Source: Anthopleura xanthogrammica
Lineage: Eukaryota > Cnidaria > Anthozoa > Actiniaria > Actiniidae
Direction: 5' to 3'
NCBI GenBank assembly: GCA_964019055.1
Contig: OZ025215.1
Span: 964,001 to 1,028,000, forward strand
Length of the DNA stretch: 64,000 bases
Shown here: positions 11,293-46,125 of the stretch, piece by piece
Layout: each line of letters begins with the position of its first letter
Numbering within the stretch: the stretch's first letter is position 1
Notes under the pieces: model-generated
The model's database searches: none
Seen by the model: the letters and a program-made list of their open reading frames with translations, nothing else
What the model was told of the DNA's origin: nothing
Program-made: the position numbers and the translations under genes

Positions 11293-12258
11293 ATGCACAA
11301 GGCAAGTATTGTACTAGTAGCTTTGGTTACAATTTTGAAGATTAAAGTCAACGACGCTTCTCAATGCGTTGCAAGGGAATCAGAAAGTAATGTCTTCTTG
11401 TACGGATTGCTGATAGAATCGTCCAAGGTGGACACTCTGTCAAAGTGTACCTCAAAATGCAAGCAGAACAAGGTTTGTGCAAGCATCAATATGAACCCGA
11501 TGAAGATGAAGTGTGATCTGAACTACTCTACGAAGAAAAGACACCCAGAGAAGACTGTTAATCAATCAAACACTATCTACATGGAGATAAGGGATGATAA
11601 CGCTGCCTAAGGGTCGAGGCCAGATATACCAATCACTTCTTGTAAGAAGCTTGACAGCCAGGCAAAGTCAGGTGTTTACTGGATGAAGGTCAATGAGCCA
11701 TCCTCTGCGCCATTCCAAGTGTTCTGTGACATGACCACCGATGGAGGAGGCTGGACCCTTGTATACAGTTACACATTTACTCAGTACAGTAACTTCGGTT
11801 CAGATTCAAACGCAGTCACTCCAGTACCAAAATGGCCCATTGACAGGTCTATTGGGACATGGGTGCCACAGTCAACGACAACCCCGCTCGGTGAAACTTC
11901 TCGCACTGCCATGGATTTTGCTCTTTGGAAGAGGATTGGTAATGAGTTCCTTGTCAAGCCTAATATCACTAACTGGGTAGCCTGTGTAGAAGGAACCGGA
12001 AGTCTTGTGAACTGGATGACAGGAAGTCTGACCTGTAGAGTTGTCAAGGCCATTACACCAACCTGTACCACTGTCGCTCCAAATAAACTTGAAATAAGCC
12101 CCTGCGCACCAGGTTTAATTTTCGATACAAAACTTAACTTTTATTTCACTGGAAGGACAGACAATTGTTGGCCTGTCCACGATCCTTGTGGTACCACATC
12201 TGCTGCCAATCACCTGACCAATGTACCCAATCCTGGTGGTGCGATTTACATTCGCTAA
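11293..12258 (+). pseudogene. PAN/fibrinogen-N gene, copy 3, with a premature stop
   Basis: The frame matches copy 2 almost base for base through its first half, but codon 106 is TAA (11608-11610) where copy 2 has CAA. After the stop the frame stays open to 12258 and keeps GGGWTLV, the NIT sequon and the HDPCG end. A C-to-T change is the simplest cause. The promoter block upstream has lost its TATA box and the leader intron holds a 3-kb transposon, so this is probably a young pseudogene. A truncated secreted PAN domain of 105 residues, stop-codon readthrough, an allele or a sequencing error remain possible. The C-terminal half differs strongly from copy 2, so the gene is also a mosaic. Confidence 0.8.
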
Positions 12259-12387
12259 GAGAGAAGACATCATATTGATGATACCTTGCACACGGTAGAT
12301 TGACGCATATCAATTTACCTGCAGACATTAAACTTACATGCTTTGCATGTACAGTCTATTTGATTATATGTCTTAATGCACCTGGCC

Positions 12388-12487
12388 TCCTTTGCAGACG
12401 TTCTTAGGGTCGTCACGTCGTCACGCAACGTTTCTCTCCGAGAGAAGTATTGGGTGACGACCCTAAGAGCGTCTGCGTAGGAGTCTA
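12388..12487. mobile_element. Hairpin MITE with flanking direct repeat
   Basis: Inverted arms contain CTTAGGGTCGTCAC and GTGACGACCCTAAG. The insertion is flanked by TAATGCACCTGGC on both sides (about 12374-12386 and 12488-12500), which looks like a target duplication of about 13 bp. It lies in the 3' flank of the broken third copy. Confidence 0.7.
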
Positions 12488-12699
12488 TAATGCACCTGGC
12501 AGAGCCAAAAATCGAGTCTTTCAAAGAAAACAAATCTCAAAGAAAATATTTCAAATCACATTTCAAATTTTTCATGCAAATTAATTTAATCGTTGAAAAA
12601 AAAAATCATAAAGTTACATTCCAAGAACCCTCTATAAGACTAAGTTCTTTTTTGTTAAGGTTGACTGGCATGATTCTGTTCTAAGTCAATTTTATGAGT

Positions 12700-13365
12700 A
12701 ATTCAGCTTTTAAAGCAGAGTGAATAATGTGATCGTCAGGTTGAGTGCAATCTCAGAAAGACTGAGTAATTCAGCATATTGTGATATCACATCCTGCAAT
12801 TAATTTAGTATGAAACAAGATTACCAAATGCCTCACTTGAATAAAACACTTCAAAAATATTCTTGAAAAAAAAATGGGGAAAAAGAAATAAAATAAAATA
12901 TGATGAATCTGAGCAAACACCTGCCAAACTAACCAAAACATTAGTAATGGAAATAATCATATTTTTTTGAGAATTAGGAAAATTCAGTCTTATAAATCAT
13001 TAGCCCAGTTATCCAGAAATGAAGATTTAAAAGATTCCGAATAGAAAGGGTCTAGGACTAATGAATTTTATGTAAAAACAATGAAGTAAAGAGAAAATTT
13101 CTACATTTGCAGCGTATGATGATATGCACTATTTCTGGCACGTCCATTGAATTCAAAAGAAACAAAAGCCTAAAGAATTGAATCAATGTGAAAAGACGAC
13201 CCATTGGCAGGGTAACTACGTTACGGAATATATCACAATAGTTTAGAATAAAACATCTAAAACATCAATTGTCTACCTATAACTGACACATACAAAGTTG
13301 CTCTATCATTCAGAATATTCAGCTGCCGAAGTGGACAGAAAGACACACATGCGACGTGAAAGTGT
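12700..13365 (+). repeat. Decayed third spacer/promoter block without a gene
   Basis: Several stretches match the spacer blocks at 2056 and 6147, for example GAGCAAACACCTGCCAAA, CCATTGGCAGGGTAACTA and the leader-exon piece CAGCTGCCGAAG near 13320. A TATA-like CTATAAC precedes that piece. No PAN/fibrinogen-N gene follows before the minus-strand gene begins at 14.4 kb, so this block appears to have lost its gene. Confidence 0.6.
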
Positions 13366-14100
13366 ATCAGTTCGACTTTTCTAAACCTCAGTTAAAATTT
13401 TAAAATATATTAATGTTTATTGTACAAGGGAAGAGAGGCGGGAAAAAAGATTTTTGAACATTTTATGAATGCTGATCGAAACTTATTTGCATAGGCCTAC
13501 GATGATTGACGGTTCAGAAAACACCAAAACACAATCGAGGTGTTGAAACGGCTATTTTGGAAACCGCAGGATCGAATGTTTTTTATGCAATCATTTCAAA
13601 GGGAGCAAAATAATGGAAGATATTCCGCCATGTTGGAAGATATAACAAAATAATTCATTGAAAAAAAATTTTTTTTCAAATTCTTCCAACATGACTGCTA
13701 TGACGTTATGTGAAAAACAAGAATAATTTAGAAATCCGACTGAATTATAAAAATACTAATTTCAAATCTTTGTATTGGGGCAAAGTTTTTCTAAAGGTGT
13801 TTATTTACCTTCTAAGGTTTACTCAAAGTTGACAAATAAAAATTAAGGTAAAAAACACTTTTTAATTTTTTTGAGATAGAATTGATTTCTGATTAAGGGA
13901 CTGTATCTTGGTTTACTCTGAGAAAATATTTTTATGCTTTTCTGTCTTATTTCTCGATCGTTCCAACTAATTAAGGTGTGCTTAGTCATGCACTATCGTC
14001 GCCATCGTATGACGTCATCACCAAAATTATAGCTGAAGCAAAACATGTTTCATTATTTCTCTTGATATCTCCACCAACGAAAAGAAATGATACTTATTCG
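13366..14100. other. Gene-less AT-rich stretch
   Basis: I see no supported gene. A run near 13625-13650 (CCATGTTGGAAGATATAACA and an AATTCATTG) is similar, inverted, to a piece at about 36745-36775, so both may come from one repeat family. A TGACGTCA site stands near 14010. Confidence 0.5.
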
Positions 14101-14140
14101 TTTCTCTCATGTACGATGGAGGGTCATTTGTAGAGGACCG

Positions 14141-14180
14141 CCGACGTTTCGACTGCAGGCTGCTAGTCTTCATCAGGCGA
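14141..14180 (-). ncRNA. Hammerhead-ribozyme-like core in a retroelement remnant
   Basis: On the minus strand the order is CTGATGA, a stem with the paired ends GACT and AGTC, then GAAAC and GTC. This is the conserved core order of a hammerhead ribozyme. Hammerheads are known in Penelope-like retroelements and in retrozymes of animals. The surrounding 14.1-14.34 kb has no gene and looks like a retroelement end. Outer helices are only partly visible (CGCC with GGCG), so activity is not certain. Confidence 0.55.
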
Positions 14181-14423
14181 TGGTGTAGACTGGATTGTAT
14201 GTCTCTTATATGCCTCTCGTCGGATCATCTGTGCTGTGGTTGGATGGTCAGTTCGTGTGTTCTGATTGGCTGTTTTGTTACTAGTCTCGGCCTACAAGGT
14301 TGTCCTATTGTCAGCATACAACCAACTTCATGATCAACCAGCGTGTTTTTAGGTAGTAATTGCATTAGAATCACTTTCTACTATATGAACGTAAGTCTCT
14401 TTATCTGACATGTGTTACCGTGC

Positions 14424-37612
<23,189 letters not shown>

Positions 37613-37633
<21 letters not shown>

Positions 37634-37677
37634 AATAAGGGAAATTTCCCAAGTCGAAGTTTGTTGATGCTTCTATT
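37613..37677 (-). CDS. Exon 1 (proposed): start codon of the KH-Roco gene
   Basis: An acceptor TTTTATTCCAG and a donor CCACAG/GTAGCC frame this exon. The frame that joins the KH exon in phase 0 has a stop near the exon start and then ATG at 37631-37633, giving MMHELPQ before the acidic lead of the KH domain. The presence of an acceptor implies an earlier untranslated exon that I could not find. Confidence is moderate because only seven residues are coded. Confidence 0.45.
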
Positions 37678-37771
37678 CTGGAATAAAATCAAAAATAATC
37701 ACTATTATTTATGTCTAAACAACATATTGCCGATGTAATTATTGCCATATATTGAAAATATGAATGCCGAT

Positions 37772-37922
37772 TCACACGGTACAACTTTTGCTTACAACTG
37801 TCGCCACGCTCACAACACGAATTGCTTCGTGTAAATTAACGCTACAACTTGCTAAAACCTTTTCTTGTCGTACACAACAGTTGTGAGTAAGTTGTAGGGT
37901 TGATTTACACGAAGCAATTCAT
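37772..37922. repeat. Inverted-repeat element
   Basis: GAATTGCTTCGTGTAAATT at about 37835 is mirrored by ATTTACACGAAGCAATTC at about 37903, with further matching pieces around CTACAACTT. It is a small hairpin element upstream of the minus-strand gene. Confidence 0.65.
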
Positions 37923-39119
37923 GCGACAGCGGTGTTGCAATAAGCATGTTACAATTCAGCATGAAGATTAACAACGAATGAAATAACGCAATCAACCGGC
38001 GAAATCAACGAGCGTCGTTTTGTCAGAGATGATCACGAAGCTTGTCGATTACAGCAGTTGATTGTTCTACCTTATTTCTTGATTAATCCTGAGCTCGCGA
38101 CTTGTATTATTGCCTCGATCAAATAACACGTTCCTAAGATCTAAGTGATCTAAATTGGCATACCTTTGGGAATAGTCTAGCATCTGAAATCCATCGCAAG
38201 AAATAGACATCAACAGACGTACCGTGAGGAAGGAAGTATTTCTAAGGCGAAAAATGCTATCAAATATGCCTTGAAACCCTAAAATTACTGTCCCACTCCA
38301 TTGGGTATTTCAGAATTAAAGTCCCTACATTGGTAGGGAAATCCAGAGGTTTCTTTTGGATACAAAATTGAAGATAATAAATGACAAGCAAACTGAAATG
38401 ACGACTCCAGAAGCGAAGCCATGAAAGTCAATTAGGGGATTCCCCTGAACAATTTCAAAACAAGAGGAGGATTGGGGAAGGAAAAACACAGGGATCCCAT
38501 GATGGTTTTAAATAACAAGTATTTTTCACACAAAAAAAATATATATATATTTATATTTTTTAACAGCTGGAGAGTGGAGGGTGAGGGAAATGGATGGTGG
38601 AATATGCTATATTCACGATAGACCCCATGATGGTTTTTAAAATGTAATGCAAATTAGCCATGCGGTCATCCAGCATGTTCCAGGGGGCAAACATTGGGAG
38701 AAAAGAGCATTTTAAAAAGATCGGCTGGTCCTAAAGATTTTATATTTATGCCAAATGCTGCTTCACTGAACTATTCAAAAAATCTTCTTGTAGTTTTGGA
38801 ACTGTTACATTTGTCCCTGACTTGGAAAATGGAGTAAAGATAATTCTAAAAGGCGTTTATTTTCTAAACTAGTGACCAAAGCAGACCCGAAATTCGAGTA
38901 TTTCATTTATCAGAAATATGTTAACACATATTCACTGGAAAACATTAAAATTATATCAATAAAGCAGTTGAAATCTGTTGATTTGAAGTTGTTTGCCCCT
39001 CATCAAGTTCTCAATGTTAAATGACTGATCTTTCTGTATATCCCTTCCTTTCTCCGTCTTTCTCTCTCTCTCGCTCTCTCTTTCTTTTCTTTTTTTCTTA
39101 GCTTCTTTTTTTCTTAGTT
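37923..39119. other. Gene-less stretch upstream of the minus-strand gene
   Basis: I find no supported gene. A possible tiny splice-framed piece on the minus strand near 38165-38184 (after GATTTCAG, before GTATGCC) does not fit the phase of the next exon. A CT-rich tract stands at about 39060-39120. Confidence 0.5.
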
Positions 39120-39325
<206 letters not shown>

Positions 39326-40234
39326 GTTTCAATAACACTTATAGCATATAGAGTATTCTAGTATTCTAGCAATCACGATATCTTTGATAAATAGATAGAC
39401 ATCGGCAAATAATTGCTTGCTCGACATTAACCAATCACAATATATTGTTCAACCTCGTCCAATAATTGCTTATTATTGCAGATTGTAAATTAGCTAGTTT
39501 ATTGCGAGGGAAGCCTTTAAAGTTTTGGGAAGTATTTTCTAACTTTTTGCGCGATTTTCTAGATTGAACAGATTGTTATAAAGGTTCTTTTATATCAAGA
39601 TTTAACGAGGTTTCCGGTCACATCTGCATTTTTTAACTTTAGAAATATCAATAACGCTTTATGCAGTTACTCATAATTACTCGAAAATAATAAAATGTCA
39701 TTCACTAATTACATAGAGCTCTTATCCTCTTTTGGGTCTTCAAGTCAAGTTGAGGCTAAGTCCTAAAGCTTGTAGAAATTATCTAGACTATTTTTGTTTT
39801 TGTGATTTAACAACGATTCAAGTTAATTAACCTTCAGGTTACTCTTCAATATTTCAAAGTTTGCAAATACTCGTAATTAGTCTTTGTCATTCCCTAATTA
39901 CCTCATTTGAGCTCTGGAGACCCCCTTGGTCTATCAAAGCCAAGTTGAAGCTATGTGTTTGAAGAAAATCCTTACTGATTTGAAAGTTCGTTTTGACCTT
40001 TTCCCCCCGATTTAACGAGGAACCACAACCTTGCTCTCTAAACTTTCATAAAGAAACCATGGAGTAGTAAAAAGGTTTTTTTCTGAACATTTTCGAGGTT
40101 ACTTGATAATCAGCACTGATTACCGATTTCTCGACTTTTCTCTTCAATAACAATAATATTATTATATCATATAAATAGCATAAGGAGTATCCTAGTCAAT
40201 TATAATCCCTCAGCATGGTTTTAAAACTCCTATT

Positions 40235-40325
40235 TGGTTAATAATAATAATAATAATTTATTATTTATATAGCCCTATTTACAAAAACAGAGCAATAGGA
40301 CAAAATAGATCAATAGGACAACGAG
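40235..40325 (-). mobile_element. Retroelement 3' tail fragment
   Basis: An (ATA)n run followed by TTATTTATATAGCCCTATTT reads, on the minus strand, like the AATAAT-tailed 3' end of a non-LTR retroelement. Only the end is present. Confidence 0.45.
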
Positions 40326-40569
40326 GTTTCTTCCTCTCCATTTAAATCAGTGGGATACATCAGCATGAATAAAGCTCCACTCATCACCTCAACTCATTGA
40401 ACAGTTTGCTGTTGAAGACTGAAGATGTCATCCATCGACAAACTCCTTTTTACATTATTCAAAGGTACACACATTAATGCACTTTTCTCTCTATTCGCTT
40501 ATATTTTGCTCGCAATTTTATTTTAATCATTCTCTTTTTGTTTGTAATTTAAATAGTTTATTCTGATAA

Positions 40570-41960
40570 GGATCTGATAAGGAAAAATGTTAAGAAGTAT
40601 TTAGGACTTAAAATGCGAAAACCTCAAGTATTTCTTTTATATAACTTTTCTCGGTAACTCTTCCTTCTCAATATTATTAGTCCCGTAATTTCGCAGCTCC
40701 TCCCCTTCCCCCCTCCCTGCATATTGATGGTTTGCACGCATTTCTCAGAAGGCCAAGAGACAAAGACATGGTGGCCATGCTGGTGGTCTTAACGATGGAA
40801 ACTGAAATATTTTGTTAAATAAACAAACGTCTCGCATCTTGAAAACGAAGAATAGTGGGCAATATTATCTTAATTTGATTAGAGAATCAGTTAAAACATT
40901 TGAGTTGTAAAAGAATCCGAAGAGGATTCTGGTAATAAAGATATCCGGAAGAAATTACTACGATGGCTTCTATCGACGAAATGTTCACCTGCACTGAGTT
41001 AGTAAATTCATTGACTGAAGTAAAATGTTACAGACTTCTAGAAATGGTCGAGTTTCCCATTTTTCGATATTTCAATAAGTTCCCCATTTTTCGAGTCTAA
41101 GAAAGTATTTCCTGCCTTATTAAACCGGTTTTTTTTTCGATGCCAAAACCTCAAATATTCCTTCTTTAATAAGTTTTCTCGACAACTCTTTCTTCTCAAT
41201 ACTATTACTCCCATAGTTTCGTGTTTTCTTTACATATTTATTAGGCAAATAAGAATAAAAAGATTACAAATGCTATCTGGGCTACCCAATGGGGAAAGTG
41301 CGAACGGGACTCTAAGTCCCATGCTAGGCGACTCCCTTTGAAATAACAATGAAAAGGTATAGGAAATATAGAATAACATCTGAAACTTATAGTACAAATC
41401 TAAATAACACTAAAACTAAACTGGAAGAATTCTAACTTAAGAAAGAATACTAACATCATCTGTGACAAGGACACTGGCGTACGGGCGTATTTCCTCCTCC
41501 CTCCCAACGCCGCCGCCTATTGATGAGACAAAGAAATGGCAGCCCTGCTGTTGGTCTTTACAATAACCATACAGATACCCATAAGACATATTTTGTTATG
41601 TACACCAGCGTGGCGTAACGCGAAAACGAAGAATAGTGGCCAATATTAGCAGTTAAAGCATGCGACTTGTAAAAGAATCCGAAGAGGGTTCTAGTAATAA
41701 AGATATCCGGAAGAAATCACTAAGAAGTTTTGATAACTTTTTCGATGACTCTCTAGACAGATATTTTTCATCATTTGTAAAACGCTTTCGTTAGACCGCT
41801 TTTCATTTTTCTGCGACCAAAACAACTCCAAGCGCGGCACAGGCTTTCTGTACGGGAGTTTTGGCTTCCATCGATGAAATTTTCACCTGTCACTAAGTTA
41901 GTGAATTTATTGACTTAAGTAAAAATTCAAGATTTCTATGATAAGTTGAGTTTCCCATTT
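40570..41960. repeat. Tandem non-coding duplication of ~0.6 kb
   Basis: Segments of 40570-41150 recur at about 41150-41960, for example AAAGATATCCGGAAGAAAT, AAAACGAAGAATAGTGG and GGCTTCTATCGACGAAAT/GGCTTCCATCGATGAAAT. The second copy holds an insert at about 41228-41495 that looks like a retroelement end. A short ATG frame in the first copy (about 40963, MASIDEMFTC) is broken in the second, so I do not call a gene. Confidence 0.7.
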
Positions 41961-42084
41961 TTCGATATTTTAATAAAAGAGCTTTTGAGCCTTGTTAATA
42001 TTGACCAGTGAGGTATAAAAAATGAAAAAAAAATCAAATTTTCCAAACTTGGCCAAAATATAGGTTAAAATGAGTTATTCATCG

Positions 42085-42310
42085 ACAAAAAAAATCATAA
42101 TCATTCTGTATTTCGTTGCACAAGTTAAAAATAAAATTTACTTCACAACCGTTTTTTTTATTGCTATATTTGTGAAACCCTCGCTCGTTTCTGGCTTCTT
42201 GAATTTCAGAAGGAAAAAAACGCTAAGAGCAGCTTTTGCTTCTCGTAATTTTAATGCCTTTCAAATTTAGAAATAATTTGGCTGCGCCAATATCTGAATG
42301 TCATCTTCGA
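42085..42310. repeat. Segment duplicated at 47880-48110
   Basis: The stretch with CCTCGCTCGTTTCTGGCTTC and AAATTTAGAAATAATTTGGCT occurs here and again at about 47880-48110. It is non-coding and shows that the region left of gene 4 shares ancestry with that right of it. Confidence 0.75.
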
Positions 42311-42319
42311 AATAAACAT

Positions 42320-42325
<6 letters not shown>

Positions 42326-42405
<80 letters not shown>
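42326..42405. repeat. (CT)n microsatellite
   Basis: A dinucleotide run of about 40 copies is followed by TTCC-rich sequence to about 42480. Confidence 0.97.
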
Positions 42406-42407
<2 letters not shown>

Positions 42408-42637
42408 ATTTCTTCTTTTCTTCCTTCATTCCTTCCTTCCTTCCTTTCTGCTATCTTCTTAATTTCTTCCCTCTTTCTTTTTTTCTGATGTAAAACAGAA
42501 AATTTCCTTGGACGTCAATAATGTGAACTTCATAACAAGCTACAACGGCTTTCCTATAAACATCTACTTAAAATCTGTGCATCTTATTCCAAGTTAATTA
42601 CATTTCATATGACAGAGAAAAACAACTTATCTTAACT

Positions 42638-42679
42638 ACTATCCCGGATGATGGGCGTTTAGCCCGAAAGCTAGGATAA
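42638..42679 (+). ncRNA. Degenerate hammerhead-like motif
   Basis: The order CGGATGA, a GGGC-loop-GCCC hairpin and GAAA is framed by paired TATCC and GGATA. This is the hammerhead core order with one core base changed (CTGATGA to CGGATGA), so cleavage is unlikely. It may mark an old retroelement end. Confidence 0.35.
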
Positions 42680-43071
42680 TTTTTCCATATTAAAATTCCT
42701 GGTTGAGGAAACATAGCTTAAATATAGCCTCGAAATAGCTGTATGGAATGCAAGGACTCGTAAGAACTATTTACAAATGTTTTAACATTTCCCAAACGTT
42801 TGTTGTTAATTATTCAGTATGCAGCTTACTATCAATAGACCGCGTCACTTCCGGTAGTATCTCCGTTTTGACTGGCTTGGAGAATGTTGGAGGTTGTCTG
42901 TGTATCTTGTTTTCTGGTTTCATGTTGTACAAATAGTCAGATAGAATACTTTGAGGAGTTATTTTGACATGATTTGATTTAAGAATCGCTAGTTCAGTGC
43001 CCCCAGTCAAACCATTGGTTACCCCCCAGTCAAATCCAGAAAAGTCACGTGATTGATAGTAAGCATTCACA

Positions 43072-43133
43072 GTTCCCTGCGCCATCTTGAAAGGTAGCCG
43101 TGCCTTTGCATCGAAGCGAGACGAACCGTGAGC
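43072..43133. repeat. Single arm of the fold-back repeat seen at 105-256
   Basis: The run GTTCCCTGCGCCATCTTGAA and GCATCGAAGCGAGACGAAC matches the arms at 105-163 and 199-256. The reading frame across 42810-43160 on the minus strand is a translation of this repeat and its flank. Confidence 0.7.
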
Positions 43134-43339
43134 TTGCAATGATAGAGACCTTTTTAACACCTTCGGCAGTTATTGCCTAATAGTTATGGTCTAATATTCC
43201 TTCATTGAAATGACAAAATGACAAATTTATTGTTTTGTTACACCCTTTTTAATTTCATTTTAATTATGAAACTCTCATTCTAGAAAGTTCCATTCTGTGA
43301 GAAAATAGAAGGATCCAATAAAACAATCATCATTGCTTC

Positions 43340-43418
43340 AGATCCTTAGCCCAGAGCAGACAATATACGCCGTACATTTCTCAAATACATTCCTTAGGAT
43401 CCAGAAAGGTTATACAAG
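43340..43418 (+). promoter_or_regulatory. Probable 5' leader exon of copy 4
   Basis: A stretch ending TATACAAG/GTAAGT at 43418 resembles the leader exon ends of the other family members. The matching acceptor TTTTTAG is at 44871-44872, 12 bases before the ATG at 44885. I see no clear TATA box. The start of the exon is approximate. Confidence 0.5.
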
Positions 43419-44395
43419 GTAAGTGTTTGTAGTGAGACATGCGAAAGATTTGCAAAGTTATTGTAATATTTGCTAGAAATTTTTAACTTTTCAAAGTTTC
43501 TTGTTTTAAGTAGATGTTGAAATTGAAGTTATAAGATACGTACTAAATATTTAACAAAGAACTGCTTCAGTTGGCAATCAAAATTTTAGGATATAAAGCC
43601 GCTCCGGTTGCGGCTGAACTTAACTTTTTTCTTGTGTGGTATTTGTGAAAAACCAAATTCCAACGGGAAACTCGCAAACTACCGAGTTCGCAGAATATTG
43701 GGAATCGCAATCATAGGCTGAAATGAAAATATGTCTTTGAGTTTTGACGATGGCCAATGAGAATTTCCGTGAAAATTACAAAAGTTGCAAACTAAGATAA
43801 CAAGGGATGGTTGGGCCTTTAGCAGTGACTTCATAAAGTCAATGTTTTAACTAGAATGTTAGGACCGAAACTTTACCCAAAGATTATTTAGCAGTCGTAG
43901 AACAAGCAGATATATTTTTTTAGACTAACTATGGCGTGGGATATTCGCCTTCAAGCAATCACCGAGTAAAACAAAGTCAAGGGTAACACTGTGGCCTTCA
44001 TACCCTGATATAGCTGGAAATTGAAAATTGGAAATTTTTTTTTTACGGAGGGAGAAAAACTGGAGAGCCCAGAGAAAACTCCTAAAAACACAGCATGATA
44101 AAACCAAGGAATTATTAAAATAAGCCAATCTTTTTTCAAATGTCATGAAATGACAGCTCATGCTGTGAGAAGCGAATATTAGCTGTTTTTCAAGACAGAC
44201 TTTAATTTTTTTTTTTAAATATTGAAGTTTCTTATTCGATCTCAAGGAAAATCAGTGAAGCTAAGATGATCTTCATTATTTTATTATTTCGACTAGAAAA
44301 TTCTAGTATAGTTGTGACGTGCATATGACAAATGTTTTTTCAACTCACAGCGATTTTCATACTGAATTCTGAACCGACCGACTCTATAATTTTAG

Positions 44396-44570
44396 CGTTT
44401 TGGCTTCCGTCAATCAAATTTACGACGGGCCGAGTTCATTTCGATCGTGAACGATAAAAAAATTCCCGGTGTGAAAATGGCTGCTTAATCAAAGTTATTT
44501 ACTTATCGCTTGATCGGAATGAACTCGGTCGATTGCAAATTTCATTGACAGAAGCCAAAACGCCAGACAA
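44396..44570. repeat. Hairpin element in leader intron of copy 4
   Basis: GCGTTTTGGCTTCCGTCAAT at the left is mirrored by TTGACAGAAGCCAAAACGC at the right, with inner arms around GAGTTCAT. Arms are about 60 bp. It has no gene. Confidence 0.75.
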
Positions 44571-44884
44571 TGCAACGGAGTCGGTAGATCGCAGAGTTAT
44601 GACTGAAAAGCGCGGTAAAATCTCTCTGCAAATGAAATGTGAATTTCTAAGATCTAGATTTATAGAGGATCAAGGGATTTTGCAGAAATTTTCCCTCTAA
44701 AATGCGGTGGCTCAGCATCCCACCTTGATCTCCAGTGGATCACGACCGCCAGCAATGTTACTGTTACTGGCTGGCTAAAAATAGTCATATTCCACTTTAT
44801 ACCAAAAGTAATTATCATTTTGAAGTTTCTTGAGTGACTACACCTATTCATTAGGCTTTCATGTATTTTTAGGAGTTCACGGTA

Positions 44885-45853
44885 ATGATGAAGAGACAGG
44901 TGGTGTTTCTTTTTCTGCTGTTCCTTCTCAAGCACAAAGTCACCTACGGTTCCATGTGGCCGAACCAACGATATTCAGAACTCAACGTGTACTTGCAAGG
45001 ATCCACTCTTGAATCGTCCAAGGTAAACACAATCTTTGCATGTTACAGAAAGTGTGAGGAGAACATGCTTTGTGCAAGCGTCAACATGAACCTGACGGAC
45101 ATGACATGTGAACTGAAGTACTCCACCAAGACCAGACACCCAGAGAAGACTGTTAGGCAGGAAAACATGGTTTACATGGAGATACGGGATGCCCTCGGCT
45201 CCACTCCTCATAACCCAATACCATCCTGCAAGTGGTTCAAGAACCTTGACAACCAGGTAAAGTCAGGTGTTTACTGGATGAAGTTCAATGAGCCATCCTC
45301 TGCGCCATTCCAAGTGTTCTGTGACATGACCACCGATGGAGGAGGCTGGACCCTCGTCTACAGCTACTTTATCACTCGGTTCAATAACTACAAGTCATTC
45401 GCAAATAACATTTCTCCCATTCCAAACTGGCCTGTCGATTGGTCCTCCAGTAATTGGGAGCCACAATCAACGACAACCCCGCTCAGTAAGTCTTCTCACT
45501 CGGCCATGGATTTTGCTTTGTGGAAGAAGATTGGTAACGAGTTCCTCCTTGCTCCAAACATAACAAACTGGGTAGCCTGTGTAGAAGGAACCGGAAGTCT
45601 TGTGAATTGGGTGACAGGAAGTGTGACCTGTAGAGTTGTCAAGGCCATTACACAAATCTGTACAACGGTTGCTCCAAATAGCCTAGACATATGGGAGTGT
45701 GGTCCAGTCCTGAAGTATAACAGTGGCTTGCAGTTTATATTGGACGGAAAGACCACTTACTGCTTCCCAACCCATGATCCTTGTGGTGCCGATTCTGATA
45801 CTAACCACTTGAATGATGTGCCCAACCCTGGAGGTGTAATGTATATTCGTTGA
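44885..45853 (+). CDS. Secreted PAN/apple-like plus fibrinogen-N protein, copy 4
   Basis: The 322-residue protein has a signal peptide, the PAN-like C-x3-C-x5-C-x11-C set, the block PFQVFCDMTTDGGGWTLV, sequon NIT and end motif HDPCG. The middle segment DALGSTPHNPIPSCK is shared with copy 7 and, less closely, copy 6, which places copies 4, 6 and 7 together there. The variable C-terminal patch is its own, framed by cysteines in ECGP and YCFPTHDPC. The frame is intact. It is followed at once by a long GTCT repeat in the 3' region. Confidence 0.88.
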   Translation: MMKRQVVFLFLLFLLKHKVTYGSMWPNQRYSELNVYLQGSTLESSKVNTIFACYRKCEENMLCASVNMNLTDMTCELKYSTKTRHPEKTVRQENMVYMEIRDALGSTPHNPIPSCKWFKNLDNQVKSGVYWMKFNEPSSAPFQVFCDMTTDGGGWTLVYSYFITRFNNYKSFANNISPIPNWPVDWSSSNWEPQSTTTPLSKSSHSAMDFALWKKIGNEFLLAPNITNWVACVEGTGSLVNWVTGSVTCRVVKAITQICTTVAPNSLDIWECGPVLKYNSGLQFILDGKTTYCFPTHDPCGADSDTNHLNDVPNPGGVMYIR

Positions 45854-45900
45854 GATTTTGAAGAAAAAATGTTCTCTTTATTTGTAGATGTGTCTTTTTC

Positions 45901-46125
<225 letters not shown>

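Noticed and set aside
40432..40480. Possible first exon MSSIDKLLFTLFK before GTACAC
   Set aside because: No following exon could be joined, and related ATG pieces nearby are broken.
42810..43160. 116-residue minus-strand frame
   Set aside because: Part of it is an arm of the fold-back repeat also found at 105-256, and no domain or splice context supports a gene.
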